Assembly: GCA_916700875.1 (NCBI GenBank)
Contig: CAKAKS010000031.1
Location: forward strand, 10,945,624-11,009,623
Source of the DNA: Sebastes aleutianus
Lineage: Eukaryota > Chordata > Actinopteri > Perciformes > Sebastidae
Direction of reading: 5' to 3'
Length of the DNA: 64,000 nt
Under the pieces are notes generated by a model, which made no database searches, was not told the DNA's origin, and worked only from the letters and a program-made list of their open reading frames with translations. Below, piece after piece: positions 11,643 through 24,197 of this stretch (position 1 is its first letter; every line of letters begins with the position of its first letter). A program made the translations under genes and the position numbers.

Positions 11643-11969
11643 GTAAGTGGAGCGAATATAAATAAGTAATTACACTGTATTGGTTATATCGGCTGTGATT
11701 TATGATCTGGACATCTCAAAAGTGCCATGTTATGTTTTATTTTGTAGTATAAAGTGTAGTAAAGTAGTGCCATTTCCCCTCTTTTTTGCTGTTTGGAAAT
11801 TTACTGTTTACCTTTTTCTACATCAGGGTCCAAATATTTGGTCCGACTTCACAATGTTGCACCACTTTGTGGTTTAATTGTCTAATTTGTGACACTTTGT
11901 ATTGGTCAAATCAACCTTGTCTATTGAACCCCCTTTGTTTTGTATATTTTTATTATTGATTTATTATTT

Positions 11970-12195
11970 ATTTATTAATAAATAAATAAATAATATATAT
12001 ATATATTTATGTATATATATCTATATATGTATATGTATGTATATATATGTATATATGTATATATATATGCATCCGATGTATATATGTATGTATATATATG
12101 CATATGCATGTATATATGTATATATGTATATATATGTGTATATATGTATTTATGTATATGTATATATATATATATGTATATATGTATATGTATTT
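11970..12195. repeat. AT-rich (TATATG)n-like microsatellite block
   Basis: It consists of alternating tatata, tgtata and tgcata units over about 220 bp in intron 1. Chance frames rich in Tyr/Ile/Met/Val across it are not genes. Confidence 0.9.
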
Positions 12196-12202
12196 ACAGT
12201 AT

Positions 12203-12432
12203 ATTTCAAAGTTAATCTATTAACTTTTTAGTCCATAAAATGTGGGTAAACAGTTTAAATTGCCCATCACAAGTCCCCATAGCCCAATGTGTTGTCTTCA
12301 AAATGATTTTATTCTCCAAAACCCAAAGAAATTCAACTAAGAATCATATAATTATGATTAATAATGATATCAAAATGATTAATGTTTAATTTTTCTGTCA
12401 ATCGATGAATCGGCTAATCATTTCCAGCACTA
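12203..12432. repeat. Dispersed repeat family C (AATCGATTA type), degenerate copy
   Basis: The ends carry taatctattaac and tctgtcaatcgatgaatcgg with an inner block attaccaccaaaac-like region found in similar order at 34.1 and 47.4 kb. A better-preserved variant is at 63.3 kb. It is diverged. Confidence 0.45.
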
Positions 12433-13194
12433 CTTTTGTTTTGTGTATTGACTTTTAGGTCTTTACACACACACACACACTCTAGGTGTGTGTATTTGGG
12501 GGGAAATGACATCCATTCAAGACTGTCCTTTTGTATTGTATTTTACAAATGGCAGAGATCACTTAACATCCCCTTTTATTGATGACCTTTCAATCTCAGC
12601 CAGTCGTGTTCTTTAAACCTCACCCGGTGCATTTCAGGTCACATCCAGCAGGAACAGGAAAGTACTAACTAAAACATGCTGGGCTCAATCGCAGTCTGAC
12701 AATCACTGACGTGTGTATTGTCGGTTTGGCACTTGGGTCCTAAGTGGCCTGTTAATAAGTCATTATCAGTCTGTTAGCGGTCTGTCTAATAAACAGCCTC
12801 TTGCAGACAAAGTGGTGGCTTTGCTGGCTGGTGTCAGACGGAACCCAGTCAGTGTTGGTTCATGGAAAGTAAATGGCATGCAAGTCTCGCTGTTTTTGTG
12901 AATTCAACACTCTTTTTTCTGTCTGTGTCTTGATTTCTCTCTCCCCTATATGCCTGTCATTTGGTTCTGAATCACTAATATTCACAGCTGAAATGTAAGA
13001 AAACTAAGCAAACACAATTTTGATGATCAAACATGCACTGTTTCCAGCTTTTGTGAGTTTTTCCTACTTTTCAATGTTTTATATCACTGTAAATTGTATT
13101 TCTTTGGGTCTAAAACTGTTGGTCACAACAACTTTTTACATTTATGAAGCCATTATTAGTAGTGAAAATAATTGTTCCTATCTTTCCCCCCCAG

Positions 13195-13755
13195 CAAACT
13201 GACCTAAACTCCTTCCTGTGGACGATCAAACGTGACCCTCCCTCGTATTTCTATGGTACAATCCACGTTCCCTACACGCGCGTTTGGGACTTCATCCCCG
13301 AAAACTCCAAGCAGGCCTTCCAGGAGAGCAGCATCGTCTACTTCGAGCTGGACCTGACGGACCCGTACACCATCTCGGCCCTGACCAGCTGCCAACTGCT
13401 CCCTCAGGGCGAGAACCTGCAGGACGTCCTGCCCAGAGACATCTATCGGAGACTCAAAAGACACCTTGAGTATGTGAAACTCATGATGCCCTCGTGGATG
13501 ACCCCGGATCAGAGGGGGAAGGGGCTCTACGCCGACTACCTCTTCAACGCCATCGCCGGGAACTGGGAGAGGAAGCGGCCCGTTTGGGTGATGCTGATGG
13601 TGAATTCGTTAACCGAGGCGGACATTAAGACGCGAGGGGTGCCGGTGCTGGACTTGTACCTGGCCCAGGAGGCGGAGAGGATGAGGAAGAGGACGGGGGC
13701 GGTCGAGAAGGTGGAGGAGCAGTGCCATCCGCTCAACGGGCTCAACTTCTCCCAG
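13195..13755 (+). CDS. trabd2b: TIKI-family Wnt metalloprotease (trabd2b-like), coding exon 2: catalytic core
   Basis: Exon of 187 codons (protein residues 37-223) with unmistakable similarity to TIKI/TRABD2 proteins. It opens with a LNSFLWTIKRDPP stretch, then the first GX2H motif (GTIH, residues 57-60), RVWDFIP, the acidic FELDLTDPY block (Glu87), then QLLPQGENLQDVLP, KLMMPSWMTPDQRGKGLYAD, an AIAGNWERKRPVWVMLMVNS block and a GAVEKVEEQCHPLN end. TIKI proteins are Mn/Co-dependent metalloproteases that clip the N-terminus of Wnt ligands and so inhibit Wnt signalling. The GX2H His and conserved Glu are the known candidate metal ligands. The acceptor is a pyrimidine run ending ccag at 13191-13194; the donor gtgagt starts at 13756; both phases are 0. 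N220 (NFS) is a potential N-glycosylation site. GC-rich coding usage contrasts with AT-rich introns. No stop or frameshift is seen. Confidence 0.97.
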
Positions 13756-14267
13756 GTGAGTTTGAAACCAGCCTGGTTGGTGCTCGGGACTGTTTTACCA
13801 TTGAACCTTTTCAACAGTGTGTTTAGTGTGACCTTCAAACAAGATATCAGTGTTGTGATGACATAAAAACTAGCATGATTCTGTCAGTCTGTCTAATACT
13901 TGAAAACTTATCGCTGCTTTTTCCTCATTTGGTTCACACAACAGCATTGTCCAGTCCAGAAACGATTTTATCGCATTCATTCTGGGGATAATCCATACAT
14001 TTACTGGGTTATTAGAGGTGGAAATCATGAATCACTTTGCTGATTCAAATGATATTGTTCAGTTTAGCTCAAATATTGGTTGCCAGTGACGATGTGGTTG
14101 ATGTGGTTACACCGTTGAAAGGCAATTCAGTATGTTCAACAGATAGTGAACGCATCACCCTTCGTATGTGATGCGATGTTCAGTGATTCTCACAGTCTTC
14201 AGTTCAGTATCGGTCTGTTGCTAGTTCCATGCTGCCACGTTGAAGTAACATACTTATACTATGACAG

Positions 14268-14545
14268 TTTATCTGCTGGCCACTGAGCAGCTTCACTGAA
14301 GCGGTTGAGGTTAAGGGCCTTGCTCAAGGACACCTCCGTGGTGGTAATGAGGGAGGGGGAAGCGCTGCCTTTCACTTTCCCCACCCAGATTTATCCTGCC
14401 AGTCCTGGGGATTGAACCGGCGACCTTATTGTCTCAAGCTCGCTTCTGGTCTCAAGCTTGCTTCTGGTCTCAAGCTCGCTTCTGGTCTCAAGCTCGCTTT
14501 TGGACTCAAGCTCGCTTCTCTAACCTTTAGGCAACCACTGTCCCC
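14268..14545 (-). mobile_element. SINE-like repeat containing an 18-bp minisatellite
   Basis: The + strand segment ttaagggccttgctcaagg through cacccagatttatcctgcc and gattgaaccggcgacc to ctttaggcaaccactgtccc is a familiar fish repeat. Its reverse complement contains ggttcaatcc, close to a tRNA B box, which suggests a tRNA-derived SINE on the minus strand. No A box was confirmed. A five-copy tandem expansion lies inside it. Confidence 0.5.
14431..14520. repeat. 18-bp minisatellite, 5 copies
   Basis: The unit is gtctcaagctcgcttctg; copies 2, 4 and 5 carry one or two substitutions each. It lies inside the SINE-like repeat, where I would expect a single copy of this segment. Confidence 0.95.
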
Positions 14546-15149
14546 TGAATGATGATAATGAATTTATTTATTTATTTAGCATATTTCCCGACAGACATTT
14601 TGTTCGTTGATCATTACATCTACCGGACAACTACATGTGATACTGGCTAAAAGTTGCATATGTCGGCTAACATGAACCCTGGTCATACATACATACATAC
14701 ATATGTCGGGGGTCATCCGCCCTGAAAAATTAGAGTTTCAGAGACTTTGTTTCCTGCATTCTGGTGACTTTAAAAGAGTGAAAGAAACAAAATAATAAGA
14801 ACACTGCAACTGCGTTTTTGTGTTAAACATTTGATTTGACCTTTAACTCCCAGGAAAGAAAACTAGAAAAAAAAGTGTGAAAATTTGTCATAAATCGGGA
14901 GAAATACGGGAGAATTGTGACCCCGGGAGGAAACCGGGAGAGGGTGATGAAAAAAATCGTGAGGGTTGGCAAGTATGACCCTGGTTCAGTTGTACCGTTA
15001 GTATATCAAGCAGCAAAAGTGAACTACAGTCAATGAGCCGTGGTCTGCCCGCTGCAGACGACATGCTTGACTCAGTCTGCAGAGCCCTGAAGCCCCACCC
15101 TCGCTGCTGCACAGAGCGCCATTTGCATGGTTATACAAAGTTTATCAAT

Positions 15150-15310
15150 ATTGAACGTGTCACGTGTCTAAATTGCACCAAATTTGACACGGCACTCCTT
15201 TGGGTCCCCAACAATACACCCGCCAAGTGTGAAGTAGATTGGATGAGAGGTTATCGAGATATGCAAAGGACATACAGACAGACAGACAGACAGACAGACA
15301 GAGATTCCTT
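15150..15310 (-). repeat. Dispersed repeat family D, partial copy with (GACA)n
   Basis: Its reverse complement matches the 5405-5600 copy (cacttggcgggtgtattg and the gaggaatccctg-like end). A (GACA)n run occupies 15274-15302, at the position of the cngtctgtctg segment in the other copy. Confidence 0.6.
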
Positions 15311-17632
15311 GCTGTACAGATCGATGTTTGTTCCTTCTAATTTGCGTTACTGGTGTCAAATAGTGGTTGCTACGTGACGCAGCTGGCGTGTTTACCCTTC
15401 ACTTTTGAGGTTTGTTTCAATAAACTCAATGTCAAATATCTGCTGGAGAGGCTTCACATCTCCTGAGATATACCAGCACTAAGATGTGTAATACAAATGA
15501 CAAAGACCAGATGTATAGATTCAGATTCTTCTTTTTTTTTTTTACAACAGAGGCCTTTAGTTTTGTCTTTTCCTCTCCTTCCCATAGCTCCATAGTCGAG
15601 TGGAGAAAGGTGTGGAGTTAATAATCAGCTGTGCAAACATTCAGCCGTGCTCCACCACGTTCTTTGTTATTAAAGAAAAATGGATCCTAATGACTCGAGT
15701 CTGAAATCGCCAGAAAAAAAAAGGAACCTTGTTTCCCCCCAACCGGCACACTTAAGTCCCCTTGTCTGCCCGTCTGTCTGTGCCCCTCGGTGACCCTTTC
15801 AGTATTACAAACATCTCTCAAAGGCAGCAGTCACTATGAAATCATGTTGCGTATTATTGAGGAATTTCTGCTAATGCTGGTCGGGAGCTAAGGGGATTAC
15901 ACTTGACCATTTACCCTAACACCCAGAAGCTTAAAGTGTTGTTATTTTAAAGCAGGGCCTCGTCGGCCCTTCAGACCCAAACCACCCAGCAGCACTTTTT
16001 ATTAGCATTCTCTTGAGTCCTACATGAAGAATGGCGCAATGTGTACGTCTTGATAAACACATGGAGCTTGAGTTAACAATCGCAAAGAGGGAATATTTTA
16101 TTCTCCGACTGAGATGAGATGATTTAAATTTAGTGTTATTAACACTTCTGCTGAGGGAGCATTTTCACACGATGAACAGTGACTATTTCTCAGATCCTCT
16201 CACACTTTCGTCTAATTTTTGGCAGATCAGATGCATCAATTTCTTGTGTTATTTTAAATCAGAAGAAGTGATTTTGAAGAGAGCGTATGTCAGCTACGAC
16301 ATACCTACAGAGCCTAGTATGTACATAGCCGCCGCCATAGGTACAAGTCAGTGTGACCACTAACCTACAGGAGATGGCAGACTATCATGAATCATTTTCA
16401 TAATGGTCATATTGGTCTCTTGGAGCTATTTTTTTGTGTTTAAATGTAGAGACTTGTTGTTATGAATATCAAAGATTGAAAGTGGGTGGCTGAAATTGGG
16501 TTTGTCAACAGGGCTATAAAGAGAGAGAAAACCTCCCATCATCACAGCTTTCATTAAATTAGGTCCACAGAGCCTCCAGAGGGCTCAACAATGAATTCTA
16601 GTGTCCCAGAAACAACCCCTACCTCTGACACTGCACCGGCACAGCACACAGCTTGGCACTCCATAATTTCCACACTCGGTTTCATTCTAATCAACAGCAG
16701 CTTGATGGACGCCTTAAACCGAGCCAAGCAGCCCGCTTGATATTTCAGTAAACATTTTTCTTTCACAGTTCTCATTTAAAGCCTTTTAGCTCAACTCAAG
16801 TGTAAGATGTCCAGATAGAGTGCGATGAGTGAGATACGCTCTTGGTGAAAACAACGCTGCTGCCTCAGACGCCATTCTTGACTGAAAACACTGTTTAATG
16901 AGGCTACAACTAGAGAAGCATATTTACAGTTTCTGATAGGCTCTGTTATGTTTTCACTGGCCATTTACATCTGGCATGAAACAGACATTTTAGGAAACAG
17001 AAAGGCAAATGGAAAATAAAATGTTGCATGTATTGAAGTAGTGACAATTTTGCATTTGTTAAAGCCTATGTACATCAGATTGGAGGCACCACTCGTCGTG
17101 CTGCCACTGGTCGTTGTGTCTGATTACATACATACCGGAATCTAGCTCGAAGTTTGAGGTGAGAATCATATTACCTCTAGACCTGGGAGTTTTCAAGAGG
17201 TGGTGAGTAACACCAACACCTCACTGAGGCTTTTGTGGTCAGCGCAGTTGAACCTCCAGCTTGTCAGTACAACTTTAACTTTAATCAGGCTCTAATCCTT
17301 ATTCTAGCTTGTTTTCTTTTTCCCACAACATTGTGACACGCTGCTCTAACTGCAAAGCAAACACGCAATGCGATCAATCAATCACCTGCTGTACTGAATC
17401 GAACAGACCCTGATGCATCGCATCTTATCAATTGGGCGGTTTGACGGTTAAAATGATCGCCCTGCTCAGTTAATACGTGGCCTTCGGTGTAAGATGTAAA
17501 CCATATTTTCTCTAAAGCTTAATAAGCCTAACATTATGTTTTATAAATATGTAATAATTTCCTCTGAAGTTAGGGGAGGTGCTCTTTATTTCAGACAAGG
17601 CAGAGCGCCTCTGCTTTAAAATATATTTTTTT

Positions 17633-18093
17633 TAAATCTTAAAAATGTCCTATTATGCTTCTGTGCTGTTTCCCTTTCCTTTAGTGTGTTGTATAGTCGT
17701 TTGTGCATGTATGTAAAAGGTCTGCAAAATAACAAAGTCCACACCAAACAGAACGGAAACACTGCTCCTGAACTGCCTGAAACGCCTTGCTTGAAGTCCC
17801 GCCCTTTCTTCCGTAACGTGGTGATGTCATCAAGTAACACATTAACATAATACCTGCCTAGCGGCTAGTTTGTCAGGCCCTCAATACAGCTAGTTAGAGC
17901 GGAGCTGGAGCGGAGTCCGAAGAGTTTGGTTCGGTTGACCAGTCACAATAGTGGGCCAGCTGACCAATCAGAACACAGCTGGTATGAGAAAAGTAAAGCG
18001 TTTTTTGGAACATTAAAGCATGCAAACATGTTCTAGTAGAAACCCAAAATACAAATATGAACCTAAAAGTGAGCATTATAGGTCCTCTTTAAA
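17633..18093. mobile_element. MITE-like element (GGTCCTATTATG type)
   Basis: The left end reads atgtcctattatgcttctgt and the right end gagcattataggtcctcttt, an inverted pair. The body (ccctttcctttagtgtgttg, aacactgctcctgaactgcc) is a common fish non-autonomous element. The left terminus has lost the usual ttaaagggg start. It has no coding capacity. Confidence 0.65.
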
Positions 18094-18211
18094 ATATTCA
18101 TTATGTTCATGATTCAAATGCAGTTAAAGAAATATCAGCAGAACTAATTCCTGTTATATGTTGGTACTTAAGTTCTGGCTTTGTGCAGCTGTATCAAAGC
18201 GCTTAGCATCT

Positions 18212-18640
18212 TCAAAGGTCTTTACACACCGGGGGCGTGACAAATAAACGACACGAAAATGCGCCTGTGAATATTATATGTATAGAACTTTTATTGTGAA
18301 AGGTAAGAACGCAAGGAGTGGATCCGGTATGCTCTGCCTTTGTCAAGGTTGAAAGGAGTAATAAAGTTTGCCGCCCTGGATCAGACCTTTAGAATCCTTA
18401 TTAACATAGGTACAACTCAACCCATTCCGCACAATGTGATTGGGTGATGCCTTCATTCGTGGCACGAAATATCAGAAAAATCGACCTTGTTTAAAAAAAA
18501 CCAAAAAAAACTTTTTTGCCATGTATATTTGCGTTCTGTGTGAAAATATTCATGACAAAAACAAGAGTTAGAAAAAAATATATTGGGGTGTGAATTAATT
18601 GCATAAAGAAAAACACCCCCAGTGTGTAAAGGCCTTTAGA
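18212..18640 (+). mobile_element. MITE-like element family F
   Basis: Its terminal inverted repeat is aaaggtctttacacaccggg on the left and cccagtgtgtaaaggccttt on the right. Inner segments tgcctttgtcaaggttgaaa and gcgttctgtgtgaaaatatt recur in reverse orientation at 59.8-60.1 kb. Confidence 0.7.
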
Positions 18641-19539
18641 CTTAAAGGCTATAAGATAGCTTACTGCATTAAAAAAAAATAGGGTTCTGCTTTTTTTAAA
18701 TCTCATTTTACAAGTGATGTGTCCATTTTTGTCTACCACTATAAATTAAGCCCATTGAGCTCATTATTTTCAAACCACAATGAATTATACTTTCTATACT
18801 CAGATCCCTAATCTGGCCAAGCATGACTGCTCTTATTCTCGCACGGTGCCCCTCGTCTTTTGAAGAGCAGGCCCAGCCTTGCCCATTACACTAAATGAGC
18901 TTGTTGAGGACAACAATGGCCGCATGAAGGCCGGCTTTCTCTGTCACTGTTGTTGGAAACCCGCGGGACATTCTACACCTCAGTGGAGCGGACCTGCTAA
19001 TGAAAGTGTTGTTTCTTTCCTCCCATCACTGGGAGTAATGGTGCATGGAGAGGTGATGAATGCAGGTCTCAGTGTACGTCTATGAGAACAGGGAAGGAAT
19101 GTTTGAAGCCCATTTTGGTTCATTCATGGCGAGGAGGGACTGGAGCGGGGCGAGTTGAGATGCAGACTGAGATCAGAAGAGGAGCCATTAAGGAAGGAAG
19201 GCGTGACTCCGTCTCCATTAAAGGTATCATGACGTTACCTCTGTTTGACAACCTTGTAACTTCAGTTGTGGTGTTTTCTTTTAACACCGACTGACGGGCT
19301 CTACAGGGCTCTGGATCTGCTGGCCTTCACGAGGCAAGGTCTGATGTAATCCAAACAAACCACACGTCTATAACCTAATTTTAACCTAATTATCATCTTC
19401 CTTCCTGCCTGTAATTTAGACATTAACATACCAAATTTCAGAAAAAAATGTTCCTACTTAAATATGGTTATAACAAGCACATTAGGCCCATTTTAATCTG
19501 ATATTGCCTTTGTCCTGCTTCAGTTCACATATCTTTAGT

Positions 19540-20221
19540 AGGGCTGTCAATCGATTAAAATATATAATCGCATGATTGTCGCAAATTAAACACACATTTT
19601 TTTCTTTTTAAAATGTACCTTAAAGGGAGATTTGTCAAGTATGCAATACATTTATCAACATGGGAGTGGACAAATATGCTGCGTTATGCAAATGTATGAA
19701 TATATTTATTATTGGAAATCAATTGAAAACGCAAAACAATGACAAATATTGTCCAGAAACCCTCACAGGTACTGCATTTGGCATTAAAAAATATGCTCAA
19801 ATCATAACATGGCAAACTCAAGCCCAACAGGCAACAACAGCTGTCAGTGTGTTAGTGTGCTGACTTGACTATGACTTGCCCCAAACTGCATGTGGTTATC
19901 ATAAAGTGGGCACGTCTGTAAAGGGGAGACTCGTTGGTACCCATAGAACCCATTTACATTCACATATCTTGAGGTCAGAGGTCAAGGGACCCCTTTGAAA
20001 ATAGCCATACCAGTTTTTCCTCACCAAAAATGAACGCCAATTTTGGAGCGTTATTTAGCCTTATTCGCAGCAAGCTAGTATGACATGGTTGGTACCAATG
20101 GATTCCTTAGATTTTTCTAGTTTCATATGATGCCAGTATGTTACCAAAAAAACACAGGTTGCTTTAATGCATTTAAAGAAATTAGTGCCGGGGTTATTTT
20201 TTAACAGATCATCTTGACCCC
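19540..20221 (+). mobile_element. Dispersed repeat family A, near full-length copy
   Basis: It starts agggctgtcaatcgattaaa and passes through an aatattgtccagaaaccctc block, the shared core (cttgaggtcagaggtcaagg) and agctagtatgacatggttgg. It ends in a degenerate segment where an inverted terminus (ttgacagccct) would be expected. I recognise this arrangement as a long non-autonomous fish element. The right end is approximate. Confidence 0.65.
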
Positions 20222-21145
20222 TTGGTCAAGAAATATCCTCTGAACACAGGGAAGTGAAGTCTGTTCTTAATTACAGTATAAAAGAGAGAGCACTCTTTGC
20301 TTTGTGGATTTAAACTTTAACATTGAATAAATCAAAGTGCAGTTTGTTCTTGACTCAGCAGATTTGTGGGAAAATGTCTCGTACCATAAATCAGATCTGA
20401 GAGGGCACATGTGAACAGACGGCTCTCCCTGCACCGAAATTCATTGGACGAGACGGACGCTGTCACAAAGTGTGAGCATCCCAAAACTCCCACACACCCT
20501 GCGCTGTCCAGATCGTAACGACTGCTAAGTGTGTTGGTTATACACACATGCTCGACTTCCTGGACAGTACAATGGCCGTCCTTATTTTCCAGCCCGGCAT
20601 GGGCAGCGCTTTGAGCAAGCTGCCACTGATTTCCAAAGTTTGCCCACAGAGGAAAATCTATCTCGATCCCCTCTGTAATGAGATCAGATGGCGAAATGTG
20701 AATGGTGATGATAAGTACGGGTGGGAAGCTTTGGGAATCCTATACGTAATTTTGATTCTTGGTGTCACGATTAGATCCAGAATCGATTCTAGATTCAAAA
20801 AACGGATTCTCAGTGGAATAAATAGGAAGGGGCGCGCTATTTCCAGGCTCTTGCTCCACAGAAATGTATCCACAAACTACTTCACTTACGTCATGCTCAG
20901 CTAGTTATTAAGTTATTTCATTCAAAATGCTCCCTAACACTTGCACACTGTACATTGTCCGAGTGCTGCACTGTGCTCTTGTGGTTGAGTTTCACTCTTT
21001 TTTTCCGTCAACATAACTTTATTAACAACGTGCAAAAATAGACTTTTGGCATAGGATTTAAGAATCACAGAGGGTTATACAGTGTATATATGTTATATAC
21101 TTAACTTCTGTGTTCGGGGCTATCTCTTGACTGTGACTCCCCTGA

Positions 21146-21815
21146 GGCCGTGTTCAGACCTGGCATTAACATGTTCCTTGGGTCCCTGCTCTATATGCAA
21201 ATAAGCACGTAGTAAACACGTGGCTAATACAGCAAGTAAGATTACAGGAATGTCAGTAGTAATATCCTACATGTTCCGGCAGTCCGCGCGGAGACTTCCG
21301 TGCCGCCGACACCGCTGCCTTTACAGAGCTTCAGAGCCGGGGATGAGAGCGTGTGTCCGGGCACGTCAGCTCTGCGCAGAGCACCAAAACAAAAACACCA
21401 ACACATTGTATGATAATAATGCACTTTCTGTGTCTGATTTTAATATGTTGCTATAGCCTACAAAGAAAATTGTACAGACAGGATACAGTAGTGCACAGAA
21501 GTCGTTTCCATGCTACAAGGCAAGACAAGCGCTCGCATCTGCCTGACTATTCACATGAGGAGCGCAGAGACCCGCGGATCCCAGCGGGACGTCATTTGAG
21601 TAGGCGGTCCTTTAATGTGGCCCCAGGACACATTTGCGTACACACTGCTAAAAGAATGTGGTCATATGTGGCCCAGACCACCTTCGAATGTGAGTGATCA
21701 GATCTCAATGTGTCCTCAGTGCGTCTTGAGTGCATTCACACCTGTACTTAGAGCTGTCCACATGTTGATCGGATCACCTCAGGAAGCATGTTAATACCAG
21801 GTCTGAAGAGAGCCA
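21146..21815. mobile_element. MITE-like element with TTCAGACCTGG termini
   Basis: The left terminus ttcagacctggcattaacat pairs with atgttaataccaggtctgaa on the right (one or two mismatches). The roughly 670-bp interior has no convincing gene and no obvious target duplication. Confidence 0.65.
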
Positions 21816-23714
21816 TAGTCACTGCACCTGGCCCAAGAAGTAGTCCCTCACACAACCCCCTTAAAGCCACATATTGTCATGTTAATTAGCGAGCTTTGGA
21901 GGTGCTGTTAGGTAGATTTTGCAAGCCGTTTCCAGGCTTTTTGCTAAGCTAAGCAAACCATATCTTAGCTGTAGCTTCTTATTTACCATACAGATATACA
22001 GTAAGAGTGATATCAATCTTCTTATCTAGTTCTTGGCACGAAAGCAAATGTGTGTTTGTGTGTGTAAGGGAGAAAGAGAACACATGCTGCTAGCACGACG
22101 ACAGTATTACACAGCAATACCCTGGCAGCAAATCTGATTAAATCTCATGTGTCCCACTGGAGAGAACCAATTGATTCAGTGATCACCAGAGCAGAATGGC
22201 CTGCGGCGATGAAATGTATACATGTGCTCACACGCTGTAGACACAGCCAAAAAGATGACAAAAACAGCAATGAATCTTAACATGTGTCTCGAAAATATTA
22301 AACTCATTAATGCATGTCTTGGCTTAAGGAATATTCATTTGTTATTTAGACAAATTATGAATCATGTGGACATTTTGAAATAACCGATGAAACAGTTGTT
22401 CCAAGCAAATGTCATCGTATGAGAGATGAATAGGAAACATGTGATTTCTTAAAGCCAGAAAAAGTAGATGTTTGTGCAATAAGTTAGATTAAAGTGAAAT
22501 ATGTTAACAAACATTGATTAAACAGTCTTCCTATAAGATAAATACATCTGCTAAGATGCTAATTTATTCTCACTTATATCGGAGGAAGCAATTTCTTTTT
22601 TCTTTGTCCTCAAATAGTTTGCAATTTACAATTTTACTTCTCTCGTCATTGGTCAAAGGAAGTAAACTTTCCATGATTAGTTGCAGTGAGGTGTGTGTTT
22701 GTCCAGTGTGTGTTGGTCCATATATTGCACAATCCGTGTGCATGAAAGTTTGTGTGCACATCTGCATTTCTGTGCACGTTTGCAAGAGTTCATGTTCGTG
22801 TATGAATGAGTGTTTGTATGTGTGTGGGATCTATATAAAGTTCGATGGTTGAATTTCCAACGTGTCCTCACAGCTTCCTTCGACTCCCTGGTTTCATGTG
22901 GCACTGAGGTGCTTGATTTCTTCTCCACTGTTGACCAAACAGTCCCATATTAGATTTCTGACATTTCCTCAGACATTATCTGTCCATCTGTCTGGATACA
23001 CGACACCGGAGACAAAGATGCGGAGCTCATCTCACTTTCAAAACCCCTTTTTCAAAAGCTTTATAGACAGAAATTGAAGCGTAAGATCTGTCAACAAGTG
23101 ATCATGAAGAAACATTGCTGAACAAAAAAGCCCCTGAGGTTGTCAGTGTGATTAGTTTGCTGTATGGACTATTGATATTGATTAATGCCAGTGCGTTTGC
23201 GTTGATTATAAGATGATTTGAACCAGCCTTACTTCTATTTTTTACAAGGGTATATGTTCGTTTCCACAAAACAGTTTTCGTATGATCACGAGCAAATCCC
23301 CTCCTATATGCTGCCGTCATATCAAGGTAGAGTAATTTCACAAAATTTGATTTTCCATTCCTGTGCAAGTCCGCCCATTTGCAACGTTTTTGTTTTTCAA
23401 GTGCATTTGATTGAAAGCGGATCGGATGCAGCTGGATGGTGCCAACTGTGCGCCAAGAATAAGAGCTTAGATCCTTGAAAGTATATACAGTAATGCACTC
23501 CGGTGGAGGGGAGACTGACTTCTGGAGACTGCTGCAGGCTTTTCCTGGTTGTGTAACGCAGGCTTCTGCAGCGCAAATGGGGATTTAATAGCTTGTCTCT
23601 CTGACTTAACGCCGGGTCATGAAAACTTGTGCAGGCTGTGGAGCCTCGTGGCACGACCACTGCTCTGCACCCATGCTAATGTCCGATACTTCAAAATAAT
23701 CTAGTGCCTGTTAC

Positions 23715-24197
23715 TTAAAGCTGCAGCAGGCAGAATGTTTTTTGGCATCATTGGACAAAAAATCCATAATAACCTTTCCTCATATTGTAATTCAAGTGTT
23801 CTGAGAGAAAACTGGACATCTGCACCTCCTCATGGCTCTGTTTTCAGGCTTTAAAAAATCTACTTTGGCCCAATCACAGGTCATTTCAGAGAGAGAGAGA
23901 GCGTTCCTATTGGCTGTGCTCCGGTCATGTAACCAGTACTTGGCGTTCCTTCAAGCCATCTCAACATGATCTCAATATAGCTCCCGGGTCACAAACATTC
24001 TCATTTTACAGCTCCTATTGGCTGTTCATTCAACGGAGGCAGCTGTAAATCACTCTGCGAACTCCGATCAAACGGTCAAACTAGGCAGTGCTGATCAAGT
24101 ATGACTCAATATTCTGTTACTGTAATGCCTATTTTCTCTGCTCAAATGTTTTCAGAAACATCTTGTAGTGTTCTGTTTAGCTGTAAAATGAGAAAGT
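23715..24197 (-). mobile_element. Dispersed repeat family B copy
   Basis: It begins ttaaagctgcagcaggcaga and includes ggcatcattggacaaaaaat, tgtaattcaagtgttctgag and gcacctcctcatggctctg. It then contains the gatcaaacggtcaaactagg segment that forms the inverted arms of the 9-kb copy. Only one arm is recognisable here. Confidence 0.7.

Larger units (their letters stand above)
11643..13194 (+). other. trabd2b intron 1 (1552 bp)
   Basis: It is bounded by gtaagt (11643) and a pyrimidine-rich ccag (13194), phase 0. It holds an AT-rich microsatellite block (about 11970-12195), a degenerate dispersed repeat of the AATCGATTA type (about 12203-12432) and a short (CA)n near 12465-12480. I see no other coding segment in it. 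Confidence 0.85.

Noticed and set aside
12009..12231. Open frames rich in Tyr, Ile, Met and Val
   Set aside because: They are translations of an alternating TATATG microsatellite.
13144..13194. In-frame ATG at 13144 as the start of the conserved 240-codon frame
   Set aside because: The 17 codons before 13195 are intron: a pyrimidine run and ccag acceptor lie immediately before the conserved segment, and exon 1 supplies a signal peptide in phase.
13204..13838. Minus-strand frames of 86 and 100 codons opposite exon 2
   Set aside because: They are shadows of the GC-rich coding exon on the other strand.
13756..13866. Extension of the exon 2 frame to 13866
   Set aside because: It runs past a gtgagt donor; the conserved protein continues in exon 3 at 45151.
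14405..14425. tRNA gene suggested by a B-box-like ggttcaatcc on the minus strand
   Set aside because: No cloverleaf or clear A box; the sequence belongs to a dispersed SINE-like repeat.
5683..14520. CRISPR-like direct repeats (heptamer array and 18-bp array)
   Set aside because: Both are head-to-tail tandems without unique spacers, in a vertebrate-type genome.
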